From contig CM060734.1 in the NCBI GenBank assembly GCA_030704615.1, forward strand, positions 6,758,001-6,822,000: DNA of 64,000 nucleotides, in the 5' to 3' direction. A program made the translations under genes and the position numbers. The stretch is from Takakia lepidozioides (Eukaryota > Streptophyta > Takakiopsida > Takakiales > Takakiaceae). The notes below the pieces were generated by a model. It did no database searches. It saw only the letters and a list, made by a program, of their open reading frames with translations, and had not been told where the DNA came from. Below, piece after piece: positions 30,871 through 44,381 of this stretch (its first letter is position 1; each line of letters starts with the position of its first letter).

Positions 30871-33800
30871 AACATCTATAGGGCTTCTGAATGCTGAAAT
30901 TTTGAGCTAGGCCTTGGTAAGACAGCCTGCTGGAGTAGACGTGTACACCTTATACATGATCCGGTCAGTGCACATTACTCTTGTTTGCCGGTCCCATGTA
31001 GCCGATGCCTTATGTCAGATTTAGATACCTTATGATACGAATGAGTTCCTTTTCTTTGGCTCAAATGTTTCTATGTTTCTCCTGGTTATGGCTTTGCTCT
31101 TTATAGCACCATAAAAAATACCCAATTATGATATGCTGCTGGTAGATGTTTTGTCTGAATACCAGGTGGTAAACCCATGCCAGACCCCAATACCTGCCCC
31201 CTTTGGTTTTGTACACATGTTTTACCCAAAACAAGGGGTGGGTAAACACTAAAAGTCTGATATAAGATTCTTTCCTGATTGTTACTTTATGACCTTGGGA
31301 ATTGAGGGTTCTTTCACTGGCCTCTTCTTCCGGTCACCAGAGCTTATATATAAACTAAAAGGTAAAACTCTACATTTTGATGTATGTGTGATGTACCTTC
31401 GTTTGTGTCACAACTTGCCAACTTGGAACATGCCAATGGCAGAAAAATTCATTGCCTAAACCTACCCCCATTGGTTTTGTACACATGCGGGTACCCAAAA
31501 TATGGGCTAGGTAAACACTAAAGGGTTGATAAAAGTTTCTTTCCTGTTTGTTGCTTCATGAATTTCGGAGTTAAGGTCCCTTCATTGGCCTCATCTTTCC
31601 ATTATCAGAGCTTATGTGTAGCTAAAAGGTAAAACTCTACATTCTGATGTAAGTGTTGATGTACCTTTGATTGTCACGGCTTGTTTTGTTTGTTGACCTT
31701 GGAGAGTTGAGATCGTAGGCATGTTTATTTCTATGGTTCCTTTGTAACCAGAAGTAAAAGCTACAAAGAAGAGGGAGGTCATTTATGTGATGGGGTCTGG
31801 TATGCACTCATACCACACTCACTCCATAAGGAGCTGCCATACCAGGGGATGGTTGGTGGGTTCCATCTCTCTCCCTCTCTCTCCCTCCCTCCATGGATCT
31901 GGCTGGTTCTCTTAAAACTTGATAGTTTAAGACCAGTGGTGTTTACCTAACCCCTAATTAACCTTCTTGGAATTTGGTTAATTTCGGTTATTTACATTAC
32001 CCGGATTTTTGGTATAGGTCGGGATCCTAATGGCCATCATATTATTTAATTTTTTCATCCATAAATGGATGTCATCCTCAGAGGATGACACGGATGAAAA
32101 ATCGATAGACGATTTCATCCGACGCGGATGAAATCACGATAGATTTCATCCTGCGCGGTAGAGTTCATCCCGTGTGATGGATTTCATCCCGAATGGATGA
32201 AATCGTGAGAAATCACGTGGATGAAATCGCGGGAAATCGCGCTTCATCTCTTCCCTGCCCTAACCCTCTGCACGACGATCGTGCTTAAGGGATGGCTGGA
32301 GCTGAGAGATGGTGGGGGGGGCGCATGGACCTCGATTCAGGCGCCCTTGAATGCCATGGAGCTGCGCCATTAAGGCATTTAGGCTGGCAAGATTCAGTAC
32401 CTTCTTCCCCTCTCGGGTGCGCAATGGCGGCAGTACCTGCAATTTCCCTGTGGCGGTGTCTCTAATGCTTGGCGGGCGATCTACCTGTGTTGTGGTTGCT
32501 TGCTGTGACCTTCATTGATCATTAAGGTACAAGCGGCGATCTTAAGGCCTCGGGGAAGTGTCTGAACTCTTTAAGTTTGGGCGATTCACTTTCTTTGTGC
32601 ATGCTTTGTACATTTTGTTGCGCATTCTTGTTTGCTGGTCTTGAGAGCTATGGCGCAGGCCTCTCTTCCACAAGCCATCATTGGCTTGCATATGCTGCCC
32701 TTGCTTTGTATTGCATGTTGTACAGCGATAACAAGCGTGAGACCTGCGATTCACCTGGGGTTCCACATCGTCTCTAACTTAACTGTTTCTGATTGCATGT
32801 GATGGGACCAGGTGAGGGTCCTCACAAGCTGATGGCTTTAAAGAGATCTGGTAACATGCTACAATGTAGGGCAGACCTGTTTTCATGACCAGACAGTGTT
32901 CTTGAATGTACAAGCATTGGAAACTTAGCCTCTTTTAGAAGCTGGTCACTTTAGGACACTTGATACCATGCCAAACTGATATGGATGGATCTTTTGTGGC
33001 CAATCTGGTCCTTGGTTATATGCCCTTGAATGTTTACCTATTTTCCAAAATGGTAAGACATTGGTAGATGTGAACAGAATGATTCAGGCATTGTATTCAA
33101 GTTGCTTTAGGATAAATAATACCAAAGTAACCTGCAGGCCTGATGGGACGAGCAATTCAGATTCTTTGTGTTTCCTATGGATGATTGCATGGCATAAATC
33201 TGATTACAGCCTGTTATGGTAATGATTTCCCTACCCCGGACATAGAACTTGGTCTTGGGGCATGGAATAAGAGGTGGGAATATTACTCTACCCTGTCGTT
33301 GAAATTACACACCAGCCCCAATCTAAAACGGATCATGGGGCAAAAAACATGGTGTCAATAAGTGACTTGATGTGCAAAGTAGGGCAGCTGATCATAACCT
33401 GTTGTATAAGCTGCCAAATATCAGTCCGTAACCCTGCTTTGGTGATGTTCTTTATGTAAAGAAATGCTCTTATTTTGTTCTTAAGCCTTCTATGATCATA
33501 ATGGCTTCTTTAAGACAAACAGACATTTTTCCAGCCATGAACAGTGATCAATGGATCTTTATTTGGACATGGATACTTACTGCTCAGTCACTTTGGTATG
33601 TCCAATGATACAAAGAACCCAAACTATACTAGTTTTTGGGCCAACAATAAATGAGGATGGTTGGTTATGCCTTGGTATGTAAGCTGACCAAAAAATACAG
33701 ACTGAATGACATGGCATGTCATGAATGGCACTTTTTAGCATGCTGAACAATGGTTTCCTACTATGAACAGTGGTAATCGAGTCTCTAATTTTTCCCCCCC

Positions 33801-34285
33801 CCCCACCCAGAGACTTCATTGACTTTGAAGTCTGGGATTTGTCATAAAGCTGACTTGTGAATGAAGAATGGTTGATAATGCCTTGTTATGAGGCTGATTT
33901 GTCGTTAATTTTACAATGACCTTGTCAGGTCTTTGTCCATGTCTCGACAAGACATAAGTATCTTCCCTCTCTGATTTAGACCAGTGTACTTGGTGGTTCT
34001 TGTACACATTATCAACCAATCTCCCTTCTGTTTTCAGTTTTATGTTTGATTTACTAACACCTTGGTCTGAGCATGACAAAAGGTTATCAAATATGTTCCT
34101 GTTGAAGTGATGAACCCAAGGCAATGGGAAGGCCAAAGCCATGAGATATCAGCCTCCTCTCCCGCCATGACCATGGTGTGGAGCAAGCAAGTCCTTCATA
34201 AGGTAAGATCTTCTCCAGCAAAAATATGTTGGCTAATTGGGCATGGAGAGTAAGGCATCCTTGAAGGTACCTGAGATAAGCATAG
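30871..34285 (+). repeat. Array copy B
   Basis: Full unit, 3415 bp. Small losses interrupt the long open frame, for example at 33000 and 33195 (missing bases), and the C-run near 33797 is longer than in other copies. Confidence 0.9.
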
Positions 34286-37200
34286 AACATCTATAGGGCT
34301 TCTGAATGCTGAAATTTTGAGCTAGGCCTTGGTAAGACAGCCTGCTGGAGTAGACGTGTACACCTTATACATGATCCGGTCAGTGCACATTACTCTTGTT
34401 TTGCCGGTCCCATGTAGCCGATGCCTTATGTCAGATTTAGATACCTTATGATACGAATGAGTTTCCTTTTCTTTGGCTCAAATGTTTCTATGTTTCTCCT
34501 GGTTATGGCTTTGCTCTTTATAGCACCATAAAAATACCCAATTGATATGCTGCTGGTAGATGTTTTGTCTGAATACCAGGTGGTAAACCCATGCCAGACC
34601 CAATACCTGCCCCCTTTGGTTTTGTACACATTTTTACCCAAAACAAGGGGTGGGTAAACACTAAAAGTCTGATATAAGATTCTTTCCCGATTGTTACTTT
34701 ATGACCTTGGGAATTGAGGGTTTCTTTCACTGGCCTCTTCTTCCGGTCACCAGAGCTTATATATAAACTAAAAGGTAAAACTCTACATTTTGATGTATGT
34801 GTTGATGTACCTTCGTTTGTGTCACAACTTGCCAACTTGGAACATGCCAATGGCAGAAAAATTCATTGCCTAAACCTACCCCCATTGGTTTTGTACACAT
34901 GCGGTACCCAAAAATATGGGCTAGGTAAACACTAAAGGGTTGATAAAAGTTTCTTTCCTGTTTGTTGCTTCATGAATTTCGGAGTTAAGGTCCCTTCATT
35001 GGCCTCATCTTTCCATTATCAGAGCTTATGTGTAGCTAAAAGGTAAAACTCTACATTCTGATGTAAGTGTTGATGTACCTTTGATTGTCACGGCTTGTTT
35101 TGTTTGTTGACCTTGGAGAGTTTGAGATCGTAGGCATGTTTATTTCTATGGTTCCTTTGTAACCAGAAGTAAAAGCTACAAAGAAGAGGGAGGTCATTTA
35201 TGTGATGGGGTCTGGTATGCACTCATACCACACTCACTCCATAAGGAGCTGCCATACCAGGGGATGGTTGGTGGGTTCCATCTCTCTCCTCTCTCCCTCC
35301 CTCCATGGATCTGGCTGGTTCTCTTAAAACTTGATAGTTTAAGACCAGTGGTATGTTACCTAACCCCTAATTAACCTTCTTGGAATTTGGTTAATTTCGG
35401 TTATTTACATTACCCGGATTTTTGGTATAAGGTCGGGATCCTAATGGAGCCATCATATTATTTAATTTTTTCATCCATAAATGGATGTCATCCTCAGAGG
35501 ATGACACGGATGAAAATCGATAGACGATTTCATCCACGCGGATGAAATCACGATAGATTTCATCCTGCGCGGTAGAGTTCATCCCGTGTGATGGATTTTC
35601 ATCCCGAATGGATGAAATCGTGAGAATCACGTGGGAAATCGCGGGAAATCGCGCTTCATCTCTTCCCTGCCCTAACCCTCTGCACGACGATCGTGCTTAA
35701 GGGATGGCTGGAGCTGAGAGATGGTGGCGGGGGCGCATGGACCTCGATTCAGGCGCCCTGAATGCCATGGAGCTGCCATTAAGGCATTTAGGTGTTCTGG
35801 CAAGATTCAGTACCTTCTTCCCCTCTCGGGGTGCGCAATGGCGGCAGTACCTGCAATTTCCCTGTGGCGGTTGTCTCTAATGCTTGGCGGGCGATCTACC
35901 TGTGTTGTGGTTGCTTGCTGTGACCTTCATTGATCATTAAGGTACAAGCGGCGATCTTAAGGCCTCGGGGAAGTGTCTGAACTCTTTAAGTTTGGGCGAT
36001 TCACTTATGCTTTGTACATTTTGTTGCGCATTCTTGTTTGCTGGTCTTGATATGGCGCAGGCGGTATTGGCTTGCAAATATGTTGTTAACAAGCGTGAGA
36101 CCTGCGATTCACCTGGGGTTCCACATCGTCTCTAACTTAACTGTTTCTGATTGCATGTGATGGGACCAGGTGAGGGTCCTCACAAGCTGATGGCTTTAAA
36201 GAGATCTGGTATGCTACAATGTAGGGCAGACCTGTTTTCATGACCAGACAGTGTTCTTGAATGTACAAGCATTGGAAACTTAGCCTCTTTTAGAAACTTT
36301 AGGACACTTGATACCATGCCAAACTGATATGGATGGATCTTTTGTGGCCAAATCTGGTCCTTGGTTATGCCCCCTATTTTCCAAAATGGTAAGACATTGG
36401 TAGATGTGAACAGAATGATTCAGGCATTGTATTCAAGTTGCTTTCCAAAGTAACCTGCAGGCCTGATGGGACGAGCAATTCAGATTCTTTGTGTTTCCTA
36501 TGGATGATTGCATGGCATGTAAATCTGATTACAGCCTGTTATGGTAATGATTTCCCTACCCCGGACATAGAACTTGGTCTTGGGGCATGGAATAAGAGGT
36601 GGGAATATTACTCTACCCTGTCGTTGAAATTACACACCAGCCCCAATCTAAACGGATCATGGGGCAAAAAACATGGTGTCAATAAGTGACTTGATGTGCA
36701 AAGTAGGGCAGCTGATCATAACCTGTTGTATAAGCTGCCAAATATCAGTCCGTAACCCTGCTTTGGTGATGTTCTTTATGTAAAGAATGCTCTTATTTTG
36801 TTCTTAAGCCTTCTATGATCATAAATGGCTTCTTTAAGACAAACAGACATTTCCAGCCATGAACAGTGATCAATGGATCTTTATTTGGACATGGATACTT
36901 ACTGCTCAGTCACTTTGGTATGTCCAATGATACAAAGAACCCAAAACTATACTAGTTTTTGGGCCAACAATAAATGAGGATGGTTGGTTATGCCTTGGTA
37001 TGTAAGCTGACCAAAAAATACAGACTGAATGACATGGCATGTCATGAATGGCACTTTTTAGCATGCTGAACAATGGTTTCCTACTATGAACAGTGGTAAT
37101 CGAGTCTCTAATTTTCCCACCCCCCCACCCAGAGACTTCATTGACTTTGAAGTCTGGGATTTGTCATAAAGCTGACTTGTGAATGAAGAATGGTTGATAA

Positions 37201-37605
37201 TGCCTTGTTATGAGGCTGATTTGTCGTTAATTTTACAATGACCTTGTCAGGTCTTTGTCCATGTCTCGACAAGACATAAGTATCTTCCCTCTCTGATTTA
37301 GACCAGTGTACTTGGTGGTTCTTGTACACATTATCAACCAATCTCCCTTCTTTTCAGTTTTATGTTTGATTTACTAACACCTTGGTCTGAGCATGACAAA
37401 AGGTTATCAAATGTTCCTGATTGAAGTGATGAACCCAAGGCAATGGGAAGGCCAAAGCCATGAGATATCAGCCTCCTCTCCCCGCCATGACCATGGTGTG
37501 GAGCAAGCAAGTCCTTCATAAGGTAAGATCTTCTCCAGCAAAAATATGTTGGCTAATTGGGCATGGAGAGTAAGGCATCCTTGAAGGTACCTGAGATAAG
37601 CATAG
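34286..37605 (+). repeat. Array copy C
   Basis: Full unit, 3320 bp, the shortest. It has several short deletions clustered at 36005-36100 and 36290-36450 relative to copies A, E and F. Confidence 0.9.
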
Positions 37606-40600
37606 AACATCTATAGGGCTTCTGAATGCTGAAATTTTGAGCTAGGCCTTGGTAAGACAGCCTGCTGGAGTAGACGTGTACACCTTATACATGATCCGGT
37701 CAGTGCACATTACTCTTGTTTGCCGGTCCCATGTAGCCGATGCCTTATGTCAGATTTAGATACCTTATGATACGAATGAGTTCCTTTTCTTTGGCTCAAA
37801 TGTTTCTATGTTTCTCCTGGTTATGGCTTTGCTCTTTATAGCACCATAAAAAATACCCAATTATGATATGCTGCTGGTAGATGTTTTGTCTGAATACCAG
37901 GTGGTAAACCCCTGCCAGACCCCAATACCTGCCCCCTTTGGTTTTGTACACATGTTTTACCCAAACAAGGGGTGGGTAAACACTAAAAGTCTGATATAAG
38001 ATTGTTTCCGATTGTTACTTTATGACCTTGGGAATTGAGGGTTCTTTCACTGGCCTCTTCTTCCGGTCACCAGAGCTTATATATAAACTAAAAGGTAAAA
38101 CTCTACATTTTGATGTATGTGTTGATGTACCTTCGTTTGTGTCACAACTTGCCAACTTGGAACATGCCAATGGCAGAAAAATTCATTGCCTAAACCTACC
38201 CCCATTGGTTTTGTACACATGTGGTACCCAAAAAATATGGGCTAGGTAAACACTAAAGGGTTGATAAAAGTTTCTTTCCTGTTTGTTGCTTCATGAATTT
38301 CGGAGTTAAGGTCCCTTCATTGGCCTCATCTTTCCATTATCAGAGCTTATGTGTAGCTAAAAGGTAAAACTCTACATTCTGATGTAAGTGTTGATGTACC
38401 TTTGATTGTCACGGCTTGTTTTGTTTGTTGACCTTGGAGAGTTGAGATCGTAGGCATGTTTATTTCTATGGTTCCTTTGTAACCAGAAGTAAAAGCTACA
38501 AAGAAGAGGGAGGTCATTTATGTGATGGGGTCTGGTATGCACTCATACCACACCACTCCATAAGGAGCTGCCATACCAGGGGATGGTTGGTGGGTTCCAT
38601 CTCTCTCCCTCTCTCTCCCTCCCTCCATGGATCTGGCTGGTTCTCTTAAAACTTGATAGTTTAAGACCAGTGGTATGTTACCTAACCCCTAATTAACCTT
38701 CTTGGAATTTGGTTAATTTCGGTTATTTACATTACCCGGATTTTGGTATAAGGTCGGGATCCTAATGGAGCCATCATATTATTTAATTTTTTCATCCATA
38801 AATGGATGTCATCCTCAGAGGATGACACGGATGAAAAATCGATAGACATTTCATCCGACGCGGATGAAATCACGATAGATTTCATCCTGCGCGGTAGAGT
38901 TCATCATGGATTTCATCCCGAATGGATGAAATCGTGAGAAATCACGTGGATGAAATCGCGGGAAATCGCGCTTCATCTCTTCCCTGCCCTAACCCTCTGC
39001 ACGACGATCGTGCTTAAGGGATGGCTGGAGCTGAGAGATGGTGGCGGGGGGCGCATGGACCTCGATTCAGGCGCCCTTGAATGCCATGGAGCTGCGCCAT
39101 TAAGGCATTTAGGTGTTCTGGCAAGATTCAGTACAATGGCGGCAGTACCTGCAATAATGCTTGGCGGGCGATCTACCTGTGTGTGGTTGCTTGCTGTGAC
39201 CTTCATTGATCATTAAGGTACAAGCGGCGATCTTAAGGCCTCGGGGAAGTGTCTGAACTCTTTAAGTTTGGGCGATTCACTTTCTTTGCATGCTTTGTAC
39301 ATTTTGTTGCGCATTCTTTTTGCTGGTCTTGAGAGCTATGGCGCAGGCCTGGTATTGGCTTGCATATGCTCTATGTTGGATAACAAGCGTGAGACCTGCG
39401 ATTCATAGTTCCACATCGTCTCTAACTTAACTGTTTCTGATTGCATGTGATGGGACCAGGTGAGGGTCCTCACAAGCTGATGGCTTTAAAGAGATCTGGT
39501 AACATGCTACAATGTAGGGCAGACCTGTTTTCATGACCAGACAGTGTTCTTGAATGTACAAGCATTGGAAACTTAGCCTCTTTTAGAAGCTGGTCACTTT
39601 AGGACACTTGATACCATGCCAAACTGATATGGATGGATCTTTTGTGGCCAAATCTGGTCCTTGGTTATATGCCCTTGAATGTTTACCTATTTTCCAAAAA
39701 TGGTAAGACATTGGTAGATGTGAACAGAATGATTCAGGCATTGTATTCAAGTTGCTTTAGGATAAATAATACCAAAGTAACCTGCAGGCCTGATGGGACG
39801 AGCAATTCAGATTCTTTGTGTTTCCTATGGATGATTGCATGGCATGTAAATCTGATTACAGCCTGTTATGGTAATGATTTCCCTACCCCGGACATAGAAC
39901 TTGGTCTTGGGGCATGGAATAAGAGGTGGGAATATTACTCTACCCTGTCGTTGAAATTACACACCAGCCCCAAATCTAAAACGGATCATGGGGCAAAAAA
40001 CATGGTGTCAATAAGTGACTTGATGTGCAAAGTAGGGCAGCTGATCATAACCTGTTGTATAAGCTGCCAAATATCAGTCCGTAACCCTGCTTTGGTGATG
40101 TTCTTTATGTAAAGAAATGCTCTTATTTTGTTCTTAAGCCTTCTATGATCATAAATGGCTTCTTTAAGACAAACAGACATTTCCAGCCCATGAACAGTGA
40201 TCAATGGATCTTTATTTGGACATGGATACTTACTGCTCAGTCACTTTGGTATGTCCAATGATACAAAGAACCCAAAACTATACTAGTTTTTGGGCCAACA
40301 ATAAATGAGGATGGTTGGTTATGCCTTGGTATGTAAGCTGACCAAAAAATACAGACTGAATGACATGGCATGTCATGAATGGCACTTTTTAGCATGCTGA
40401 ACAATGGTTTCCTACTATGAACAGTGGTAATCGAGTCTCTAATTTTTTCCCACCCCCCACCCAGAGACTTCATTGACTTTGAAGTCTGGGATTTGTCATA
40501 AAGCTGACTTGTGAATGAAGAATGGTTGATAATGCCTGTTATGAGGCTGATTTGTCGTTAATTTTACAATGACCTTGTCAGGTCTTTGTCCATGTCTCGA

Positions 40601-40939
40601 CAAGACATAAGTATCTTCCCTCTCTGATTTAGACCAGTGTACTTGGTGGTTCTTGTACACATTATCAACCAATCTCCCTTCTGTTTTCAGTTTTATGTTT
40701 GATTTACTAACACCTTGGTCTGAGCATGACAAAAGGTTATCAAATATGTTCCTGGTTGAAGTGATGAACCCAAGGCAATGGGAAGGCCAAAGCCATGAGA
40801 TATCAGCCTCCTCTCCCGCCATGACCATGGTGTGGAGCAAGCAAGTCCTTCATAAGGTAAGATCTTCTCCAGCAAAAATATGTTGGCTAATTGGGCATGG
40901 AGAGTAAGGCATCCTTGAAGGTACCTGAGATAAGCATAG
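37606..40939 (+). repeat. Array copy D
   Basis: Full unit, 3334 bp. It has short deletions clustered at 38905 and 39135-39410, and one extra A near 39697 that shifts the long open frame. Confidence 0.9.
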
Positions 40940-43900
40940 AACATCTATAGGGCTTCTGAATGCTGAAATTTTGAGCTAGCCTTGGTAAGACAGCCTGCTG
41001 GAGTAGACGTGTACACCTTATACATGATCCGGTCAGTGCACATTACTCTTGTTTGCCGGTCCCATGTAGCCGATGCCTTATGTCAGATTTAGATACCTTA
41101 TGATACGAATGAGTTCCTTTTCTTTGGCTCAAATGTTCTATGTTTCTCCTGGTTATGGCTTTGCTCTTTATAGCACCATAAAAAATACCCAATTATGATA
41201 TGCTGCTGGTAGATGTTTTGTCTGAATACCAGGTGGTAAACCCATGCCAGACCCCAATACCTGCCCCCTTTGGTTTTGTACACATGTTTTACCCAAAACA
41301 AGGGGTGGGTAAACACTAAAAGTCTGATATAAGATTGTTTCCCGATTGTTACTTTATGACCTTGGGAATTGAGGGTTCTTTCACTGGCCTCTTCTTCCGG
41401 TCACCAGAGCTTTATATATAAACTAAAAGGTAAAACTCTACATTTTGATGTATGTTGATGTACCTTCGTTTGTGTCACAACTTGCCAACTTGGAACATGC
41501 CAATGGCAGAAAAATTCATTGCCTAAACCTACCCCCATTGGTTTTGTACCACATGCGGTACCCAAAAATATGGGCTAGGTAAACACTAAAGGGTTGATAA
41601 AAGTTTCTTTCCTGTTTGTTGCTTCATGAATTTCGGAGTTAAGGTCCCTTCATTGGCCTCATCTTTCCATTATCAGAGCTTATGTGTAGCTAAAAGGTAA
41701 AACTCTACATTCTGATGTAAGTGTTGATGTACCTTTGATTGTCACGGCTTGTTTTGTTTGTTGACCTTGGAGAGTTGAGATCGTAGGCATGTTTATTTCT
41801 ATGGTTCCTTTGTAACCAGAAGTTACAAAGAAGAGGGAGGTCATTTATGTGATGGGGTCTGGTATGCACTCATACCACGCTCACTCCATAAGGAGCTGCC
41901 ATACCAGGGGATGGTTGGTGGGTTCCATCTCTCTCCCTCTCTCTCCCTCCCTCCATGGATCTGGCTGGTTCTCTTAAAACTTGATAGTTTAAGACCAGTG
42001 GTATGTTACCTAACCCCTAATTAACCTTCTTGGAATTTGGTTAATTTCGGTTATTTACATTACCCGGATTTTTGGTATAAGGTCGGGATCCTAATGGAGC
42101 CATCATATTATTTAATTTTTTCATCCATAAATGGATGTCATCCTCAGAGGATGACACGGATGAAAAATCGATAGACGATTTCATCCGACGCGGATGAAAT
42201 CACGATAGATTTCATCCTGCGCGGTAGAGTTCATCCCGTGTGATGGATTTTCATCCCGAATGGATGAAATCGTGAGAAATCACGTGGATGAAATCGCGGG
42301 AAATCGCGCTTCATCTCTTCCCTGCCCTAACCCTCTGCACGACGATCGTGCTTAAGGGATGGCTGGAGCTGAGAGATGGTGGCGGGGGGCGCATGGACCT
42401 CGATTCAGGCGCCCTTGAATGCCATGGAGCTGCGCCATTAAGGCATTTAGGTGTTCTGGCAAGATTCAGTACCTTCTTCCCCTCTCGGGGTGCGCAATGG
42501 CGGCAGTACCTGCAATTTCCCTGTGGCGGTTGTCTCTAATGCTTGGCGGGCGATCTACCTGTGTTGTGGTTGCTTGCTGTGACCTTCATTGATCATTAAG
42601 GTACAAGCGGCGATCTTAAGGCCTCGGGGAAGTGTCTGAACTCTTTAAGTTTGGGCGATTCACTTTCTTTGTGCATGCTTTGTACATTTTGTTGCGCATT
42701 CTTGTTTGCTGGTCTTGAGAGCTATGGCGCAGGCCTCTCTTCCACAAGCCATCAAGGTATTGGCTTGCATATGCTCTGTTTCCTTTCTGCCCTTGCTTTG
42801 TATTGCATGTTGTACAGCGATAACCAAGCGTGAGACCTGCGATTCACCTGGGGTTCCACATCGTCTCTAACTTAACTGTTTCTGATTGCATGTGATGGGA
42901 CCAGGTGAGGGTCCTCACAAGCTGATGGCTTTAAAGAGATCTGGTAACATGCTACAATGTAGGGCAGACCTGTTTTCATGACCAGACAGTGTTCTTGAAT
43001 GTACAAGCATTGGAAACTTAGCCTCTTTTAGAAGCTGGTCACTTTAGGACACTTGATACCATGCCAAACTGATATGGATGGATCTTTTGTGGCCAAATCT
43101 GGTCCTTGGTTATATGCCCTTGAATGTTTACCTATTTTCCAAAATGGTAAGACATTGGTAGATGTGAACAGAATGATTCAGGCATTGTATTCAAGTTGCT
43201 TTAGGATAAATAATACCAAAGTAACCTGCAGGCCTGATGGGACGAGCAATTCAGATTCTTTGTGTTTCCTATGGATGATTGCATGGCATGTAAATCTGAT
43301 TACAGCCTGTTATGGTAATGATTTCCCTACCCCGGACATAGAACTTGGTCTTGGGGCATGGAATAAGAGGTGGGAATATTACTCTACCCTGTCGTTGAAA
43401 TTACACACCAGCCCCAAATCTAAAACGGATCATGGGGCAAAAAACATGGTGTCAATAAGTGACTTGATGTGCAAAGTAGGGCAGCTGATCATAACCTGTT
43501 GTATAAGCTGCCAAATATCAGTCCGTAACCCTGCTTTGGTGATGTTCTTTATGTAAAGAAATGCTCTTATTTTGTTCTTAAGCCTTCTATGATCATAAAT
43601 GGCTTCTTTAAGACAAACAGACATTTCCAGCCATGAACAGTGATCAATGGATCTTTATTTGGACATGGATACTTACTGCTCAGTCACTTTGGTATGTCCA
43701 ATGATACAAAGAACCCAAAACTATACTAGTTTTTGGGCCAACAATAAATGAGGATGGTTGGTTATGCCTTGGTATGTAAGCTGACCAAAAAATACAGACT
43801 GAATGACATGGCATGTCATGAATGGCACTTTTTAGCATGCTGAACAATGGTTTCCTACTATGAACAGTGGTAATCGAGTCTCTAATTTTCCCACCCCCCC

Positions 43901-44381
43901 ACCCAGAGACTTCATTGACTTTGAAGTCTGGGATTTGTCATAAAGCTGACTTGTGAATGAAGAATGGTTGATAATGCCTTGTTATGAGGCTGATTTGTCG
44001 TTAATTTTACAATGACCTTGTCAGGTCTTTGTCCATGTCTCGACAAGACATAAGTAATATCTTCCCTCTCTGATTTAGACCAGTGTAATTGGTGGTTCTT
44101 GTACACGTTATCAACCATCTCCCTTCTGTTTTCAGTTTTATGTTTGATTTACTAACACCTTGGTCTGAGCATGACAAAAGGTTATCAAATATGTTCCTGG
44201 TTGAAGTGATGACCCAAGGCAATGGAAGGCCAAAGCCATGAGATATCAGCCTCCTCTCCCGCCATGACCATGGCGTGGAGCAAGCAAGTCCTTCAGAAGG
44301 TAAGATCTTCTCCAGCAAAAATATGTTGGCTATTGGGCATGGAGAGTAAGGCATCCTTGAAGGTACCTGAGATAAGCATAG
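40940..44381 (+). repeat. Array copy E
   Basis: Full unit, 3442 bp. The 167-codon frame is open (43053-43556). From about 44050 single-base indels become frequent and continue into copy F. Confidence 0.9.
43053..43556 (+). other. 167-codon open frame in the tandem unit (copy E)
   Basis: Same frame and same predicted product as in copy A. Confidence 0.25.
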